A stretch of 39,065 nucleotides of DNA from positions 1 through 39,065 of the forward strand of contig CAZWLL010000020.1 in assembly GCA_964634795.1 (NCBI GenBank), read 5' to 3'. Source of the stretch: UMGS1696 sp964634795. Lineage in GTDB: Bacteria > Bacillota > Clostridia > Oscillospirales > CAG-272. The translations under genes were made by a program, and so were the position numbers. Shown one piece after another: positions 14,301 to 23,407 of the stretch. Each line of letters opens with the position of its first letter. Within the stretch, counting starts at the first letter, position 1. A model generated the notes under the pieces. It worked only from the letters and a program-made list of their open reading frames with translations, did no database searches and was not told where the DNA came from.

Positions 14301-15659
14301 TCAGTTCTTTAATGCCTGCATCGGTGCGGGTATTCTGCCGCCTCTGTTTATGAATTTTTCCGAGCTGCGGTCGTTATGCAGCTTCATAATCGGGCCGGAG
14401 CCGAATAATCCGCCGAATTCCAGCTCTTCGCCGTCATGCTTACCTATAGCGGGTATTACACGTACTGCGGTTGTTTTGCTGTTGACCATACCGATAGCAG
14501 CCTCATCCGCGATTATTGCCGATATGGTCGACGGAGCGGTGTCTCCCGGGATTACTATCATATCAAGTCCCACAGAGCATACGGCAGTCATTGCTTCGAG
14601 CTTTTCTATACTTAGATCTCCCGAGCGTGCGGCATCTATCATGCCGGCATCTTCGGATACGGGAATAAAAGCACCCGAGAGTCCGCCTACATGAGACGAT
14701 GCCATTACACCGCCTTTTTTCACGGCATCATTGAGCAACGCGAGCGCGGCTGTCGTGCCGTGCGAACCGCAGACCTCGATTCCCATTTCCTCGATAATAT
14801 GAGCAACCGAATCTCCGACAGCGGGAGTCGGAGCAAGGGATAAATCGACTATTCCGAACGGAACACCGAGCTTTTGTGACGCGACGGTTCCGACAAGCTG
14901 TCCCATTCTCGTTATTTTAAACGCGGTTTTCTTTATTATATCCGCTACTTCCGTAAGGTTGCCGTCGGGGCATCTTGAAAGCGCCGAGCGTACAACACCG
15001 GGACCGGATACACCTACATTGATTTCGCAATCAGGCTCGCCCACACCGTGAAAAGCACCTGCCATAAAAGGATTGTCTTCGGGAGCGTTGCAGAGTACGA
15101 CGATTTTTGCGGCTCCCATGCAGTTTTTGTCTGTGGTTAATTCAGCTGCTTTTTTTATAATACCGCCCATCATAGCTACGGCATCCATGTTTATGCCGGC
15201 TTTAGTTGAGCCTACATTTACGGAAGAGCATACATGATCCGTTTCAGCAAGAGCTTCCGGAATTGACTCTATAAGCATGCGGTCTCCGGCTGAAAAACCC
15301 TTGTGAACAAGTGCGGAATATCCGCCGAGGAAGTTTACTCCGATAGTACCGAGTGCTTTTTCGAGAGTTTTCGCATATTCGACGGGATTGCCGCCTGACG
15401 CGGCGCAAAGCATTGCTATGGGGGTTACCGAAATTCTTTTATTGATTATCGGAATTCCGTATGTGCGCTCAAGCTCTTCGCCTACAGGTACGAGATGTTC
15501 GGCGCGTCGGCATATTTTTTCATATATTTTATTGCATGATGCATGAATATCGGAATCGGCACAATCAAGCAGGGAAATGCCCATTGTAATTGTGCGGATA
15601 TCAAGGTTTTCATCATCTATCATGCGGATGGTTTCGAGAATATCTGTTGTGTTCAGCAT
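14301..15659 (-). CDS. DUF711 / UPF0210 (PFL) family protein
   Basis: The protein is 452 residues, the normal length of this family, which resembles glycyl-radical-enzyme-like folds but has no established reaction. Recognisable segments are the start (TTDILETIRMIDDENLDIRT), NFLGGYSALVHKGFSAGD, CSSVNVGSTKAGINMDAVA, GVGEPDCEINVGVSGPGVV and GDTAPSTISAIIADEAAIGM. It is 16 bases downstream of the ACT-domain gene; this pair is a conserved neighbourhood across Firmicutes and other bacteria, suggesting that the ACT protein senses a ligand for this protein. The queT riboswitch lies beyond its 3' end. Confidence 0.92.
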   Translation of the reverse strand: MLNTTDILETIRMIDDENLDIRTITMGISLLDCADSDIHASCNKIYEKICRRAEHLVPVGEELERTYGIPIINKRISVTPIAMLCAASGGNPVEYAKTLEKALGTIGVNFLGGYSALVHKGFSAGDRMLIESIPEALAETDHVCSSVNVGSTKAGINMDAVAMMGGIIKKAAELTTDKNCMGAAKIVVLCNAPEDNPFMAGAFHGVGEPDCEINVGVSGPGVVRSALSRCPDGNLTEVADIIKKTAFKITRMGQLVGTVASQKLGVPFGIVDLSLAPTPAVGDSVAHIIEEMGIEVCGSHGTTAALALLNDAVKKGGVMASSHVGGLSGAFIPVSEDAGMIDAARSGDLSIEKLEAMTAVCSVGLDMIVIPGDTAPSTISAIIADEAAIGMVNSKTTAVRVIPAIGKHDGEELEFGGLFGSGPIMKLHNDRSSEKFINRGGRIPAPMQALKN

Positions 15660-15675
15660 GGATTTAATACCTCAA

Positions 15676-15945
15676 TCAAATATGGTGCATGGAATTGAAT
15701 ATATCCTCATGCATGACATGTATCTTCATACCGATTTCTTCACCGAGTGAGTTGAATGCATTTTGAAGATCGGAAAAATCAGAGTTGATATCCGATATGT
15801 CAATCAGCATTATCATAGTGAAAAGCTTCTGCATAACCGATTGAGTAACATCGATGACGTTTGCGTTGTGCTCCGCACATACAGCACTTACTTTTGCGAG
15901 TATACCGACCTTGTCAAGTCCGACAACAGTAACAACAGCCTTCAT
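15676..15945 (-). CDS. ACT domain protein (UPF0237 family)
   Basis: The 89-residue protein is a single ACT domain: MKAVVTVVGLDKVGILAKVS, then ALCAEHNANVIDVTQ-like strand and helix, and IMLIDISDIN. ACT domains bind amino acids or similar small ligands, often as dimers. The family is almost always next to a DUF711 gene, as here (16-base gap), so a regulatory partner role is likely. The ATG follows TTGAGG on the minus strand. A good promoter lies 40-68 bases upstream. Confidence 0.92.
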   Translation of the reverse strand: MKAVVTVVGLDKVGILAKVSAVCAEHNANVIDVTQSVMQKLFTMIMLIDISDINSDFSDLQNAFNSLGEEIGMKIHVMHEDIFNSMHHI

Positions 15946-15984
15946 ATGAAAACCTCAATAATCAATAGATTAATAATTTTACAT

Positions 15985-16013
15985 ATTATACCATATTTAT
16001 AGAATGAAATCAA
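15985..16013 (-). promoter_or_regulatory. Promoter of the ACT-DUF711 operon
   Basis: On the minus strand, -35 TTGATT (16013-16008), 17-base spacer, -10 TATAAT (15990-15985) with TGG before it (extended -10). Confidence 0.8.
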
Positions 16014-16021
16014 TCCGAATA

Positions 16022-16115
16022 ACCGATAAACATTACCGATAAAATATGAGTTTGCGGTCTTATATTTAATGATTTTCAATATTTTGATTGAACGTGCCGA
16101 ATGAGTGCAACTCAT
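16022..16115. repeat. Short repeats in a divergent intergenic region
   Basis: A 9-base direct repeat ACCGATAAA occurs at 16022-16030 and 16035-16043. An inverted repeat ATGAGT-GCA-ACTCAT lies at 16101-16115. Both are upstream of divergent promoters (ACT operon and aminopeptidase) and could be protein-binding sites. No gene is visible in 15946-16259. Confidence 0.4.
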
Positions 16116-16185
16116 AATTATGCATCTGTCAACGTAAACCCAAAAAAGAGAGGGATAACGGTAAGTAAATTTAACATGTTTCGGC

Positions 16186-16214
16186 TTGACATAACTATAT
16201 GCGTGAAATATAAT
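16186..16214 (+). promoter_or_regulatory. Consensus promoter of the M29 aminopeptidase gene
   Basis: Perfect -35 TTGACA (16186-16191), 17-base spacer and perfect -10 TATAAT (16209-16214). Confidence 0.9.
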
Positions 16215-16259
16215 TATATGGCAGGATTATAAAAACAACCCGAAAGGATAAATAGAATA

Positions 16260-17486
16260 ATGAAAAAAACTACAATGCAAAAATATGCTGCCCTGATTGC
16301 AAAAAAGGGAGTTAATGTACAAAAAGGACAGGATGTTATTATAAATGCAGGCATAGAACAGCCCGAATTCGCACACATGGTTATGGATGAATGCTATAAA
16401 GCGGGTGCTCGCAAGGTTAAGGTAGAGTGGCAGTATCAGCCTCTTACGAAGAGTACATACCGTTATGCGAAGGTAGCGGCTCTTGCAAAAGTTGAAGAGT
16501 GGGAAAAGGCAAAAATGGAGCACATAGCCGAGACTCTTCCCGCAATGATATATATTATTTCGGACGATCCCGACGGACTTAAGGGTATTAACCAGAAGAA
16601 GGTAAGCGAGGTTTCACAGAAGAGATATCCCATCATGAAGCCTTACCAGGATAAGATGGCTAATAAATATCAGTGGTGCATTGCGGCTGTTCCGGGTAAA
16701 AAATGGGCGAAGAAGATATTCCCCGAGCTGAGAGCAAGCACAGCTATGGAAAAGCTTTGGGAGAGCATTCTTTACACGTCTCGTGCCGACGGCGATGATC
16801 CGATTGACACATGGAACAAGCACAACCTTGACCTTAAGGAAAGATGCGATTACATCAATTCTCTCGGTGCAACCGAGCTGAGATATCATTCATCAAACGG
16901 TACCGATTTTAAGGTAGGACTTATTCCCGAAGCAATGTTCCTCGGCGGTTCAGAATATACTATAGGCGGAGTTGAATTCAATCCCAATATTCCTTCCGAG
17001 GAAGTATTCACCTCTCCTATGCGCGGTAAAGCAGAGGGTACGGTTGTTGCTACAAGACCTCTCTCATATCGCGGCGAGCTTATCGAGAATTTCTCGATGA
17101 AATTCGAAGGCGGTAAGGTTGTTGATGTTAAAGCCGAAAAGAACGAGGAATTGCTTCGTAAGATGATATCCATGGATGAAAGCTCCGCATATCTCGGCGA
17201 GTGTGCCCTCATTCCCCAGGATTCACCTATTCAGAATACGGGAATAACATTCTTCGAAACACTTTTCGATGAAAACGCAAGCTGCCACATTGCTCTCGGA
17301 GCAGGCTTTGAAAACTGTATTCGCGGATATGAGGAAAAGACACTTGAGGAATGCCGCGAGCTCGGAATCAACGATTCTATGATTCATGTCGATTTCATGA
17401 TCGGTGCTCCCGACCTTTCAATTGATGCCGTAAAGGCTGACGGAACCACTGTTCCTCTCTTCCGTGACGGCAACTGGGCATTCTGA
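16260..17486 (+). CDS. M29-family metallo-aminopeptidase
   Basis: The 408-residue cytosolic enzyme removes N-terminal residues from peptides using two metal ions. The family regions are complete: VNVQKGQDVIINAGIEQPEF near the start, NIPSEEVFTSPMRGKAEGTV (metal-binding Glu), YLGECALIPQDSPI (Glu), ENASCHIALGAGF (His) and IHVDFMIGAPDLSI (His and Asp) at the C-terminus. GAAAGGA precedes the ATG by about 12 bases. The gene is monocistronic between a consensus promoter and a long-stem terminator. It is likely highly expressed housekeeping peptide turnover. Confidence 0.93.
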   Translation: MKKTTMQKYAALIAKKGVNVQKGQDVIINAGIEQPEFAHMVMDECYKAGARKVKVEWQYQPLTKSTYRYAKVAALAKVEEWEKAKMEHIAETLPAMIYIISDDPDGLKGINQKKVSEVSQKRYPIMKPYQDKMANKYQWCIAAVPGKKWAKKIFPELRASTAMEKLWESILYTSRADGDDPIDTWNKHNLDLKERCDYINSLGATELRYHSSNGTDFKVGLIPEAMFLGGSEYTIGGVEFNPNIPSEEVFTSPMRGKAEGTVVATRPLSYRGELIENFSMKFEGGKVVDVKAEKNEELLRKMISMDESSAYLGECALIPQDSPIQNTGITFFETLFDENASCHIALGAGFENCIRGYEEKTLEECRELGINDSMIHVDFMIGAPDLSIDAVKADGTTVPLFRDGNWAF

Positions 17487-17518
17487 TATTGATAATATAA
17501 ATATGTAAAATACAAACG

Positions 17519-17592
17519 AAAACTGCGTTTTGCTTATGTCAACCGATACCGAACAAACGGCGGCGGGAACATAACAAAACGCAGTTTTTTTT
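17519..17592. terminator. Long-stem bidirectional terminator
   Basis: AAAACTGCGTTTTG (17519-17532) pairs with CAAAACGCAGTTTT (17575-17588). After one bulged base, TTATG (17534-17538) pairs with CATAA (17570-17574). The total stem is 19 bp with a 31-base loop, flanked by T-runs on both strands. It separates the convergent aminopeptidase and YitT-family genes. Confidence 0.8.
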
Positions 17593-17615
17593 GATGATTG
17601 AGTTGTCTGTATTGA

Positions 17616-18476
17616 TTAGACATGCAAACGGAAACCGTTTCCTATGATTTCGCTTGAGTTTGTTATAGTTATGAATGAATCCGGCTCTGTGCGGCGTATG
17701 AAGTTACGCAGGCGGACAGCTTGAGATCGGCTGACAATCGATGTGACAACATATCGCTTATCATGAGTGTACGCTCCGACGGCTTCGCTGATGGTTGCGC
17801 TTCTGTCAAGCTCCTTAGTAATGAAATCTGTGATTGTGTCCGGATTGGTACATACAATTGTAAATACCTTGCATTTGTTGATGCTTTCGATGACACCGTC
17901 GATAACAAGGCTTTTAGCGAACCATCCGAGAGCGGAGAACAATCCTGTTTTTATGCTGAATGAAAATGCTGAGACCGCAACGAGAAAATCAGCCATGAGT
18001 AGAGCGGTTCCGATGTTTATCGGAGCGTATTTGTTGAGAATCATCGCTATGATATCCGTACCGCCGCTTGATGCGTCCATATTGAAAATAATAGCCGAAG
18101 CAAGTGCGGGAAGAATAACGGCATAGCAGCATTCGAGAATAGGCTCATCCGTAAGCGGGCCGCTCATAGGAAATAGAAATTCAAACAGCGACATTGATAC
18201 CGACAGCATTATTGTGGTATATGCCGTTTTCAGCCCGAATGATTTGCCGAGTACCAGAACACCGAGTATTAACAGAAGTATATTGAGTATGAATGTAATC
18301 GTCGATGCCGAAAGCGGAATAAACCGCGCAAGGATGACAGCCATACCCGTGACACCACCGAATGAAAAGTTATTCGGAAAGCGGAAAAAATAAATACCGA
18401 ATCCCATGAGAAACGATGCGAACGTCAGGATTAAGTATTCATAAATAGGTTTGAGCGCAACATTTTTCTTGTTCAT
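17616..18476 (-). CDS. YitT-family membrane protein
   Basis: The protein is 286 residues. About five or six membrane helices form the DUF161 region (FLMGFGIYFFRFPNNFSFGG, FNMDASSGGTDIIAMILNKY), followed by a soluble DUF2179 domain at about residues 205-280 (CKVFTIVCTNPDTITDFI, ISEAVGAYTHDKRYVVTSIV). The GGVTG and GGTDI motifs are typical. The family is widespread in Firmicutes and its transport role is unproven. It is a single gene with its own promoter. Confidence 0.92.
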   Translation of the reverse strand: MNKKNVALKPIYEYLILTFASFLMGFGIYFFRFPNNFSFGGVTGMAVILARFIPLSASTITFILNILLLILGVLVLGKSFGLKTAYTTIMLSVSMSLFEFLFPMSGPLTDEPILECCYAVILPALASAIIFNMDASSGGTDIIAMILNKYAPINIGTALLMADFLVAVSAFSFSIKTGLFSALGWFAKSLVIDGVIESINKCKVFTIVCTNPDTITDFITKELDRSATISEAVGAYTHDKRYVVTSIVSRSQAVRLRNFIRRTEPDSFITITNSSEIIGNGFRLHV

Positions 18477-18528
18477 GTATAATTCAATCCTTATCTGTTC
18501 CTAAAAAAATCTTTAATTGGGTTATAAA

Positions 18529-18557
18529 ATAATAACATAAAAAGAAAATTGTGTCAA
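18529..18557 (-). promoter_or_regulatory. Promoter of the yitT-family gene
   Basis: On the minus strand, perfect -35 TTGACA (18557-18552), 17-base spacer, -10 TATTAT (18534-18529). Confidence 0.8.
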
Positions 18558-18687
18558 TTCATATTTTTGATATTTTCGTGCTGTGTTTATAATGCAGGTT
18601 TGTTTATATTACAGATTGATATTTATACCGTGATTATATAAAATAGTAGTCGATATGATGCAGCTTGCTGTTTTCTGAAATCTATAT

Positions 18688-18721
18688 ACTATATAATAAA
18701 CATACTATATAATAATAAACA
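18688..18721 (+). repeat. AT-rich tandem repeat upstream of the ABC ATPase
   Basis: ACTATATAATAAACAT is followed directly by ACTATATAATAATAAACAC, giving two TATAAT boxes 16 bases apart. Neither has a good -35, so promoter function is uncertain. The remaining intergenic sequence (18558-18687) shows nothing else. Confidence 0.5.
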
Positions 18722-18756
18722 CAAGAAAAAATACGTTTGGCGGTTGTGACGGAATA

Positions 18757-19446
18757 ATGGAAAAAGAAATACTCGCATGCCGTAATCTGGCAATAGGATA
18801 CGATAATGCCGCGCTGTGTTCGGAAATTAATTTTACACTCTCAGAGGGAGAGTACATGTGTGTCGTAGGCCACAGCGGAATGGGTAAAACATGCTTTGCT
18901 CTGACACTATTGGGATTGGTTCAGCCTGTGGCGGGAAAAGTCGAATATTTGAACGCACTTAAGCGTGAGGATATAGGATATGTACCTCAAAGTGACGAAA
19001 TACACGGAGCACTAACTGTAAGAGATGCCGTACTGTCTGGATGCCTCGGCGCTATGCGGAGCTTTTTCGTAACTAAAAAAGAAAAAAGCCTTGCAGCGGA
19101 TGCTATGGAGAGACTGGGTATAACACATCTCGCAAAAAAAAGATATGCCGATTTATCGGGAGGCCAAAAGCAAAGAGTGCTTCTGGCTCGTGCTATGTGC
19201 GGAAAGAAGAGACTTCTCATACTCGATGAGCCTATATGCGGCTTAGATGCACCGTCTAAGGACGAAATGTTTACGGAAATCGATAAGATACATCGTATTG
19301 AAAAGACCGCGGTAATGATAATAGATCATGAGGCACTCGACGGTACCGTGCTTCATCTGTCAGATACGCAGCTGTACTGCGGAAATGTCGAAAATTATAT
19401 AAAATCAATTCCCGGACAATTCTATTTTGCGGGAAGGATAATATAA
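18757..19446 (+). CDS. Orphan ABC transporter ATP-binding protein
   Basis: The 229-residue nucleotide-binding protein has all core motifs: Walker A GHSGMGKT (about 38-45), Q-loop YVPQ, signature LSGGQKQR (about 134-141), Walker B LLILDEP and an H-loop His in MIIDHEALDG. The overall style is closest to metal-ion (zinc/manganese) importer ATPases, but no permease or binding protein is adjacent. Instead an MFS transporter starts 20 bases after the stop. It could serve a permease encoded elsewhere or have a non-transport role. Confidence 0.85.
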   Translation: MEKEILACRNLAIGYDNAALCSEINFTLSEGEYMCVVGHSGMGKTCFALTLLGLVQPVAGKVEYLNALKREDIGYVPQSDEIHGALTVRDAVLSGCLGAMRSFFVTKKEKSLAADAMERLGITHLAKKRYADLSGGQKQRVLLARAMCGKKRLLILDEPICGLDAPSKDEMFTEIDKIHRIEKTAVMIIDHEALDGTVLHLSDTQLYCGNVENYIKSIPGQFYFAGRII

Positions 19447-19466
19447 ATGAACATGAGGGTGAATTT

Positions 19467-20654
19467 ATGAAAAACAAATTCGGTTATAAGCATACGATAC
19501 TCGCATGCTACGCGGGGTATATTACTCAGTCGATAGTAAATAATCTGGCGCCGCTGCTGTTTGTAATATTCCGCGACACATTTGATTTGCCGCTGTCGAA
19601 AATCACAGTTCTGATTACCGTGAATTTTATGATACAGCTGTGCATCGATTGCTTCTCGGCATCGTTTGTCGATAAAATCGGCTACAGAACAAGCATAATC
19701 GCCGCACATATTTTATCGGCAGCGGGACTATGTTCTCTTGCCGTGCTTCCGTTTATTATGCCTCCGTACGCGGGACTTCTTATATCCGTTGTTCTTTATG
19801 CTGTAGGCGGCGGACTTATAGAGGTACTCATAAGCCCGATTGTTGAGGCATGTCCTACCGATAATAAAGCATCGGTCATGAGCCTTCTCCACTCATTCTA
19901 TTGCTGGGGAACCGTGGCGGTAATACTTCTGTCTACTTTGTTTTTAGCCGCCGCAGGTAAGGAAAACTGGAGAATACTCACCTTGCTGTGGGCAATTTTC
20001 CCTCTCTTGAATACAATCTTTTTTACTCAGGTGCCCATAGCTTCCCTCACCGAAGAGGGAGAGAGCATGAAAACAGGGGAATTATTCAAAAACGGTTTGT
20101 TCTGGATATTTGTCGTTTTGATGATTGCGTCGGGAGCAAGCGAACAGGCTATGAGCCAGTGGGCTTCTACATTCGCCGAGCTTGGCCTCGGCGTGTCGAA
20201 AACTATAGGTGACCTCGCAGGACCGTGCATGTTCTCGATACTTATGGGCTCGACTCGAGTTTTTTACGCGAAAATGTCCGAGAAGGTTAATCTTCTCAAC
20301 TTTATTATAGGAAGCGGCGTGTTTTGTATTGCGGCATACCTCATAGCTTCGCTTTCATCGTCTCCCGTTCTTTCTCTCGTCGGATGCGCACTGTGCGGTT
20401 TGTCCGTCGGCATTTTCTGGCCCGGCGTTTTCAGCATAGCGTCATCGGGATTCCCGAAGGGCGGTACTGCCATGTTTGCGTATCTTGCTTTGGCGGGAGA
20501 TTTGGGATGCTCGAGCGGCCCTACGCTTGTCGGTTTCGTTTCGGGTGCTTTCGGAGATAATCTGAAGGCGGGATTCCTCTCAGGAATTTTATTCCCGATT
20601 CTCATTGTTGTTTTTACCGTTATTTATAAGCGTAAATATAAAGCGATTAAATAA
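19467..20654 (+). CDS. Major facilitator superfamily transporter
   Basis: The protein is 395 residues with about 12 membrane helices. The early part shows a typical first-half MFS loop (SFVDKIGYRTSIIAAHILSA). The general style (GGGLIEVLISPIVEACP, LLHSFYCWGTVAVILL) resembles fucose/glucose-permease-like MFS members. The substrate is not readable. It is 20 bases downstream of the orphan ABC ATPase and probably co-transcribed with it. The start ATG at 19467 follows GAGGG. Confidence 0.88.
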   Translation: MKNKFGYKHTILACYAGYITQSIVNNLAPLLFVIFRDTFDLPLSKITVLITVNFMIQLCIDCFSASFVDKIGYRTSIIAAHILSAAGLCSLAVLPFIMPPYAGLLISVVLYAVGGGLIEVLISPIVEACPTDNKASVMSLLHSFYCWGTVAVILLSTLFLAAAGKENWRILTLLWAIFPLLNTIFFTQVPIASLTEEGESMKTGELFKNGLFWIFVVLMIASGASEQAMSQWASTFAELGLGVSKTIGDLAGPCMFSILMGSTRVFYAKMSEKVNLLNFIIGSGVFCIAAYLIASLSSSPVLSLVGCALCGLSVGIFWPGVFSIASSGFPKGGTAMFAYLALAGDLGCSSGPTLVGFVSGAFGDNLKAGFLSGILFPILIVVFTVIYKRKYKAIK

Positions 20655-20689
20655 TGATTAAATAACGATTATAAATGTGAAAAATCTGT

Positions 20690-20717
20690 TGACAGTTCAA
20701 TATATAAATGATATACT
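20690..20717 (+). promoter_or_regulatory. Promoter of the P-type ATPase gene
   Basis: Perfect -35 TTGACA (20690-20695), 16-base spacer, -10 TATACT (20712-20717) preceded by TGA (extended -10). Confidence 0.8.
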
Positions 20718-20723
20718 GATTTA

Positions 20724-20742
20724 ACGGCGTTGACAACGCCGT
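20724..20742 (+). promoter_or_regulatory. Perfect inverted repeat at the transcript start of the P-type ATPase gene
   Basis: ACGGCGTT (20724-20731) and AACGCCGT (20735-20742) are separated by 3 bases and begin at the predicted start of transcription. It could be a 5'-end-protecting hairpin or a repressor operator. Confidence 0.55.
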
Positions 20743-20767
20743 AGATTAAAAAAAGGAATTGGAAAAA

Positions 20768-23407
20768 ATGAAAGAATACCTTGCCGATATCGGTGAAGTA
20801 CTGAAGTCGGAAAATTCATCTAAAGCCGGATTGACATCGGCTGAGGCTGAAAAAAGAACTGCGGAATATGGCAAAAACAAATTAAAGGCAGCGAAAAAAG
20901 TGCCGCTTATCGTTCGTTTTCTGTCACAGCTCGGGGATCCGATGACGATTATTCTGATTTGTGCTGCTGTTGTCTCGGGAATACTCGCCGTAGTTGAAGG
21001 TGAAAGCTTCGCGGATGTTATTATAATACTGGCTGTAGTTCTGATAAATGCCGTGTTGGGCGTTTATCAGGAAAGCAAAGCCGAAAACGCAATCGAGGCA
21101 CTGCAGGAAATGTCCGCGGCAACCTCAAAAGTCTTGCGTGACGGTGAGACGGTTGTGATTAAAAGCGAGGATATAGTACCGGGTGATATAGTTTACCTCG
21201 ATGCAGGCGACTCTGTACCTGCCGACGGACGACTGATCGATTGCGCGAGCCTTAAAATAGAAGAGTCCGCGCTGACAGGTGAGAGCGTTCCGGTAAATAA
21301 GCTGATAGATGTGCTTAACCTTAAGAGCGGTGAAGAGGATATTCCTCTCGGCGACCGAAAGAATATGGTATACATGGGCAGCTCTGTCTCATACGGCCGC
21401 GGTACTCTCGTTGTTACGGCAACAGGTATGAATACCGAGATGGGAAAAATCGCAGATGCTCTTACAAAAGCCGAAGACGGAGACACACCGTTACAGAAGA
21501 AGCTTAATCAGCTGTCGAAAATTCTTACGTGGCTTGTGCTCGGCATATGCGTTGTAATATTCGGTGTACAGCTTATAAAGACCGGTATCAGTGCCGATAC
21601 GATTCTCGATACGTTTATGGTAGCCGTATCTCTGGCGGTTGCGGCAATTCCCGAGGGACTCGCCGCTGTTGTTACCGTAGTATTGTCGATAGGCGTTACA
21701 CTTATGTCGAAGCGTAAGGCGATAATACGTCACCTTACCGCTGTTGAAACATTAGGCTGCGCACAGGTTATTTGTTCCGACAAAACAGGTACGCTTACTC
21801 AAAACAAGATGACTGTCGTCCAGGCATACGGAAGCGACACGGAGGAAAACGCGAGAGCCTTTGCTCTTTGTACTGATGCCAAGCTTGCCGTAGGACAGAC
21901 CGTATCGACAGGCGACCCGACACAGACCGCGGTTGTAGATTACGCCGCGAAAATCGGACTTCCGAAATATACACTTGAGGAGAAATATCCGAGAGTCGGA
22001 GAAATTCCGTTTGATTCCATGCGTAAGCTGATGACTACTGTCCATTCGTCAGGCAGCGGAGAGTTTATTCAGTATACCACAGGTGCGCCCGATGTTGTAA
22101 TCGGCAAATGCACATCCGCGCTTATTGACGGAAAAGAAGTCAAGATGACGGATGAACTGAGACAAAAACTGTTTTCCGAAAACAAAAAGCTCGCGGATCA
22201 GGCACTCAGAGTCCTTGCGGCAGGCAGAAGAAAGTATTCTGCGGCTCCCGAAAGCTATGAACCCGATAAAATGGAATCGGATTTGTGTTTTGTCGGACTC
22301 GTCGGAATGATTGACCCCGTAAGACCAGAGGTTAAAGCGGCAATAAACGAATGCAGAAGTGCCGGAATACGTCCTATTATGATAACGGGTGACCACAAGG
22401 ATACGGCGGTTGCCATAGCTAAGGAGCTCGGTATCATCGAGGAAGGACAGTACGCGATAACAGGCGCGGAGCTTTCGAAAATGGATGACGAAACTTTTGC
22501 TAAGGAATTTAAGAATATATCCGTTTATGCGCGTGTACAGCCTGAACATAAGACACGCATTGTAAATCAGTGGAGAAGCGCAGGCTACGTTACGGCAATG
22601 ACCGGCGACGGTGTTAACGACGCTCCCTCAATCAAATCGGCGGATATAGGAATAGGAATGGGTATCACAGGTACCGACGTTACGAAGAATGTTGCCGATA
22701 TGGTTTTGGCAGATGACAACTTCGCGACGATAGTTTCGGCTGTTGAAGAGGGAAGAAGAATATACGACAATATCAGAAAAGCAATACAGTTCCTGCTCGG
22801 ATCGAACATGAGCGAGGTTATAACGATATTTATAGCTACGCTTATCGGCTTCAATATTCTCGAACCCGTGCATCTTCTTTGGATTAACCTTATTACCGAT
22901 ACATTCCCCGCTCTTGCACTCGGAATGGAAAAAGCGGAATCGGATATAATGAAACGTAAACCGAGAAGCGCATCGGACGGTGTGTTCTCGGGCGGCTTAG
23001 GCTTCGATGTCGCATATCAGGGAGTACTTATTGCGGCGCTTGTTATAGTAAGCTACGGCTTCGGTCATATGTTCGAGTGCGGTTCATTCGGCTTCGGTGC
23101 ATCTGCTCACGGTACGACAATGGCATTCCTCACATTATCTATGGCTGAAATATTCCACAGCTTTAATCTGCGCTCAAGAGAAAAAAGCTTGTTCTCGATT
23201 AAGGGCATGAATAAAACTCTTAATATCGCGGCTGCCGCAAGCCTTGTCCTTACTACGGCGGTATGTGAGATTCCCGTACTTGCAGACGTATTCGATTTCA
23301 CCGCGGTAGGCTTCCGCGAATACGCGACGGCAATTCTGCTCGGTTTTTGCGTAATTCCGGCAGTTGAAATAGTGAAGCTTATCAGAAGACGCATAAAAAA
23401 TAAATAA
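20768..23407 (+). CDS. Calcium-type (P2A-like) cation-transporting P-type ATPase
   Basis: The protein is 879 residues from the ATG at 20768 (AAGGAA upstream); an in-frame TTG at 20759 is less likely. Domains in order: N-terminal cation-ATPase domain; actuator with TGES (170-173); fourth helix PEGLAAVVT (295-303); phosphorylation site DKTGTLTQNK with Asp338; nucleotide domain; and TGDGVNDAPSIKSADIGI in the phosphorylation domain. The helix-5 GSNMSEVITIF and helix-6 WINLITDTFPALALGME segments carry the Asn/Glu and Asn/Asp residues that bind calcium in SERCA/PMCA pumps. It probably exports Ca2+; Mn2+ is possible. It is a single gene with a perfect inverted repeat in its leader. Confidence 0.92.
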   Translation: MKEYLADIGEVLKSENSSKAGLTSAEAEKRTAEYGKNKLKAAKKVPLIVRFLSQLGDPMTIILICAAVVSGILAVVEGESFADVIIILAVVLINAVLGVYQESKAENAIEALQEMSAATSKVLRDGETVVIKSEDIVPGDIVYLDAGDSVPADGRLIDCASLKIEESALTGESVPVNKLIDVLNLKSGEEDIPLGDRKNMVYMGSSVSYGRGTLVVTATGMNTEMGKIADALTKAEDGDTPLQKKLNQLSKILTWLVLGICVVIFGVQLIKTGISADTILDTFMVAVSLAVAAIPEGLAAVVTVVLSIGVTLMSKRKAIIRHLTAVETLGCAQVICSDKTGTLTQNKMTVVQAYGSDTEENARAFALCTDAKLAVGQTVSTGDPTQTAVVDYAAKIGLPKYTLEEKYPRVGEIPFDSMRKLMTTVHSSGSGEFIQYTTGAPDVVIGKCTSALIDGKEVKMTDELRQKLFSENKKLADQALRVLAAGRRKYSAAPESYEPDKMESDLCFVGLVGMIDPVRPEVKAAINECRSAGIRPIMITGDHKDTAVAIAKELGIIEEGQYAITGAELSKMDDETFAKEFKNISVYARVQPEHKTRIVNQWRSAGYVTAMTGDGVNDAPSIKSADIGIGMGITGTDVTKNVADMVLADDNFATIVSAVEEGRRIYDNIRKAIQFLLGSNMSEVITIFIATLIGFNILEPVHLLWINLITDTFPALALGMEKAESDIMKRKPRSASDGVFSGGLGFDVAYQGVLIAALVIVSYGFGHMFECGSFGFGASAHGTTMAFLTLSMAEIFHSFNLRSREKSLFSIKGMNKTLNIAAAASLVLTTAVCEIPVLADVFDFTAVGFREYATAILLGFCVIPAVEIVKLIRRRIKNK

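Noticed and set aside
13749..14694. Plus-strand frames opposite queT and DUF711
   Set aside because: They cross the preQ1 leader and mirror genes with clear family motifs on the minus strand.
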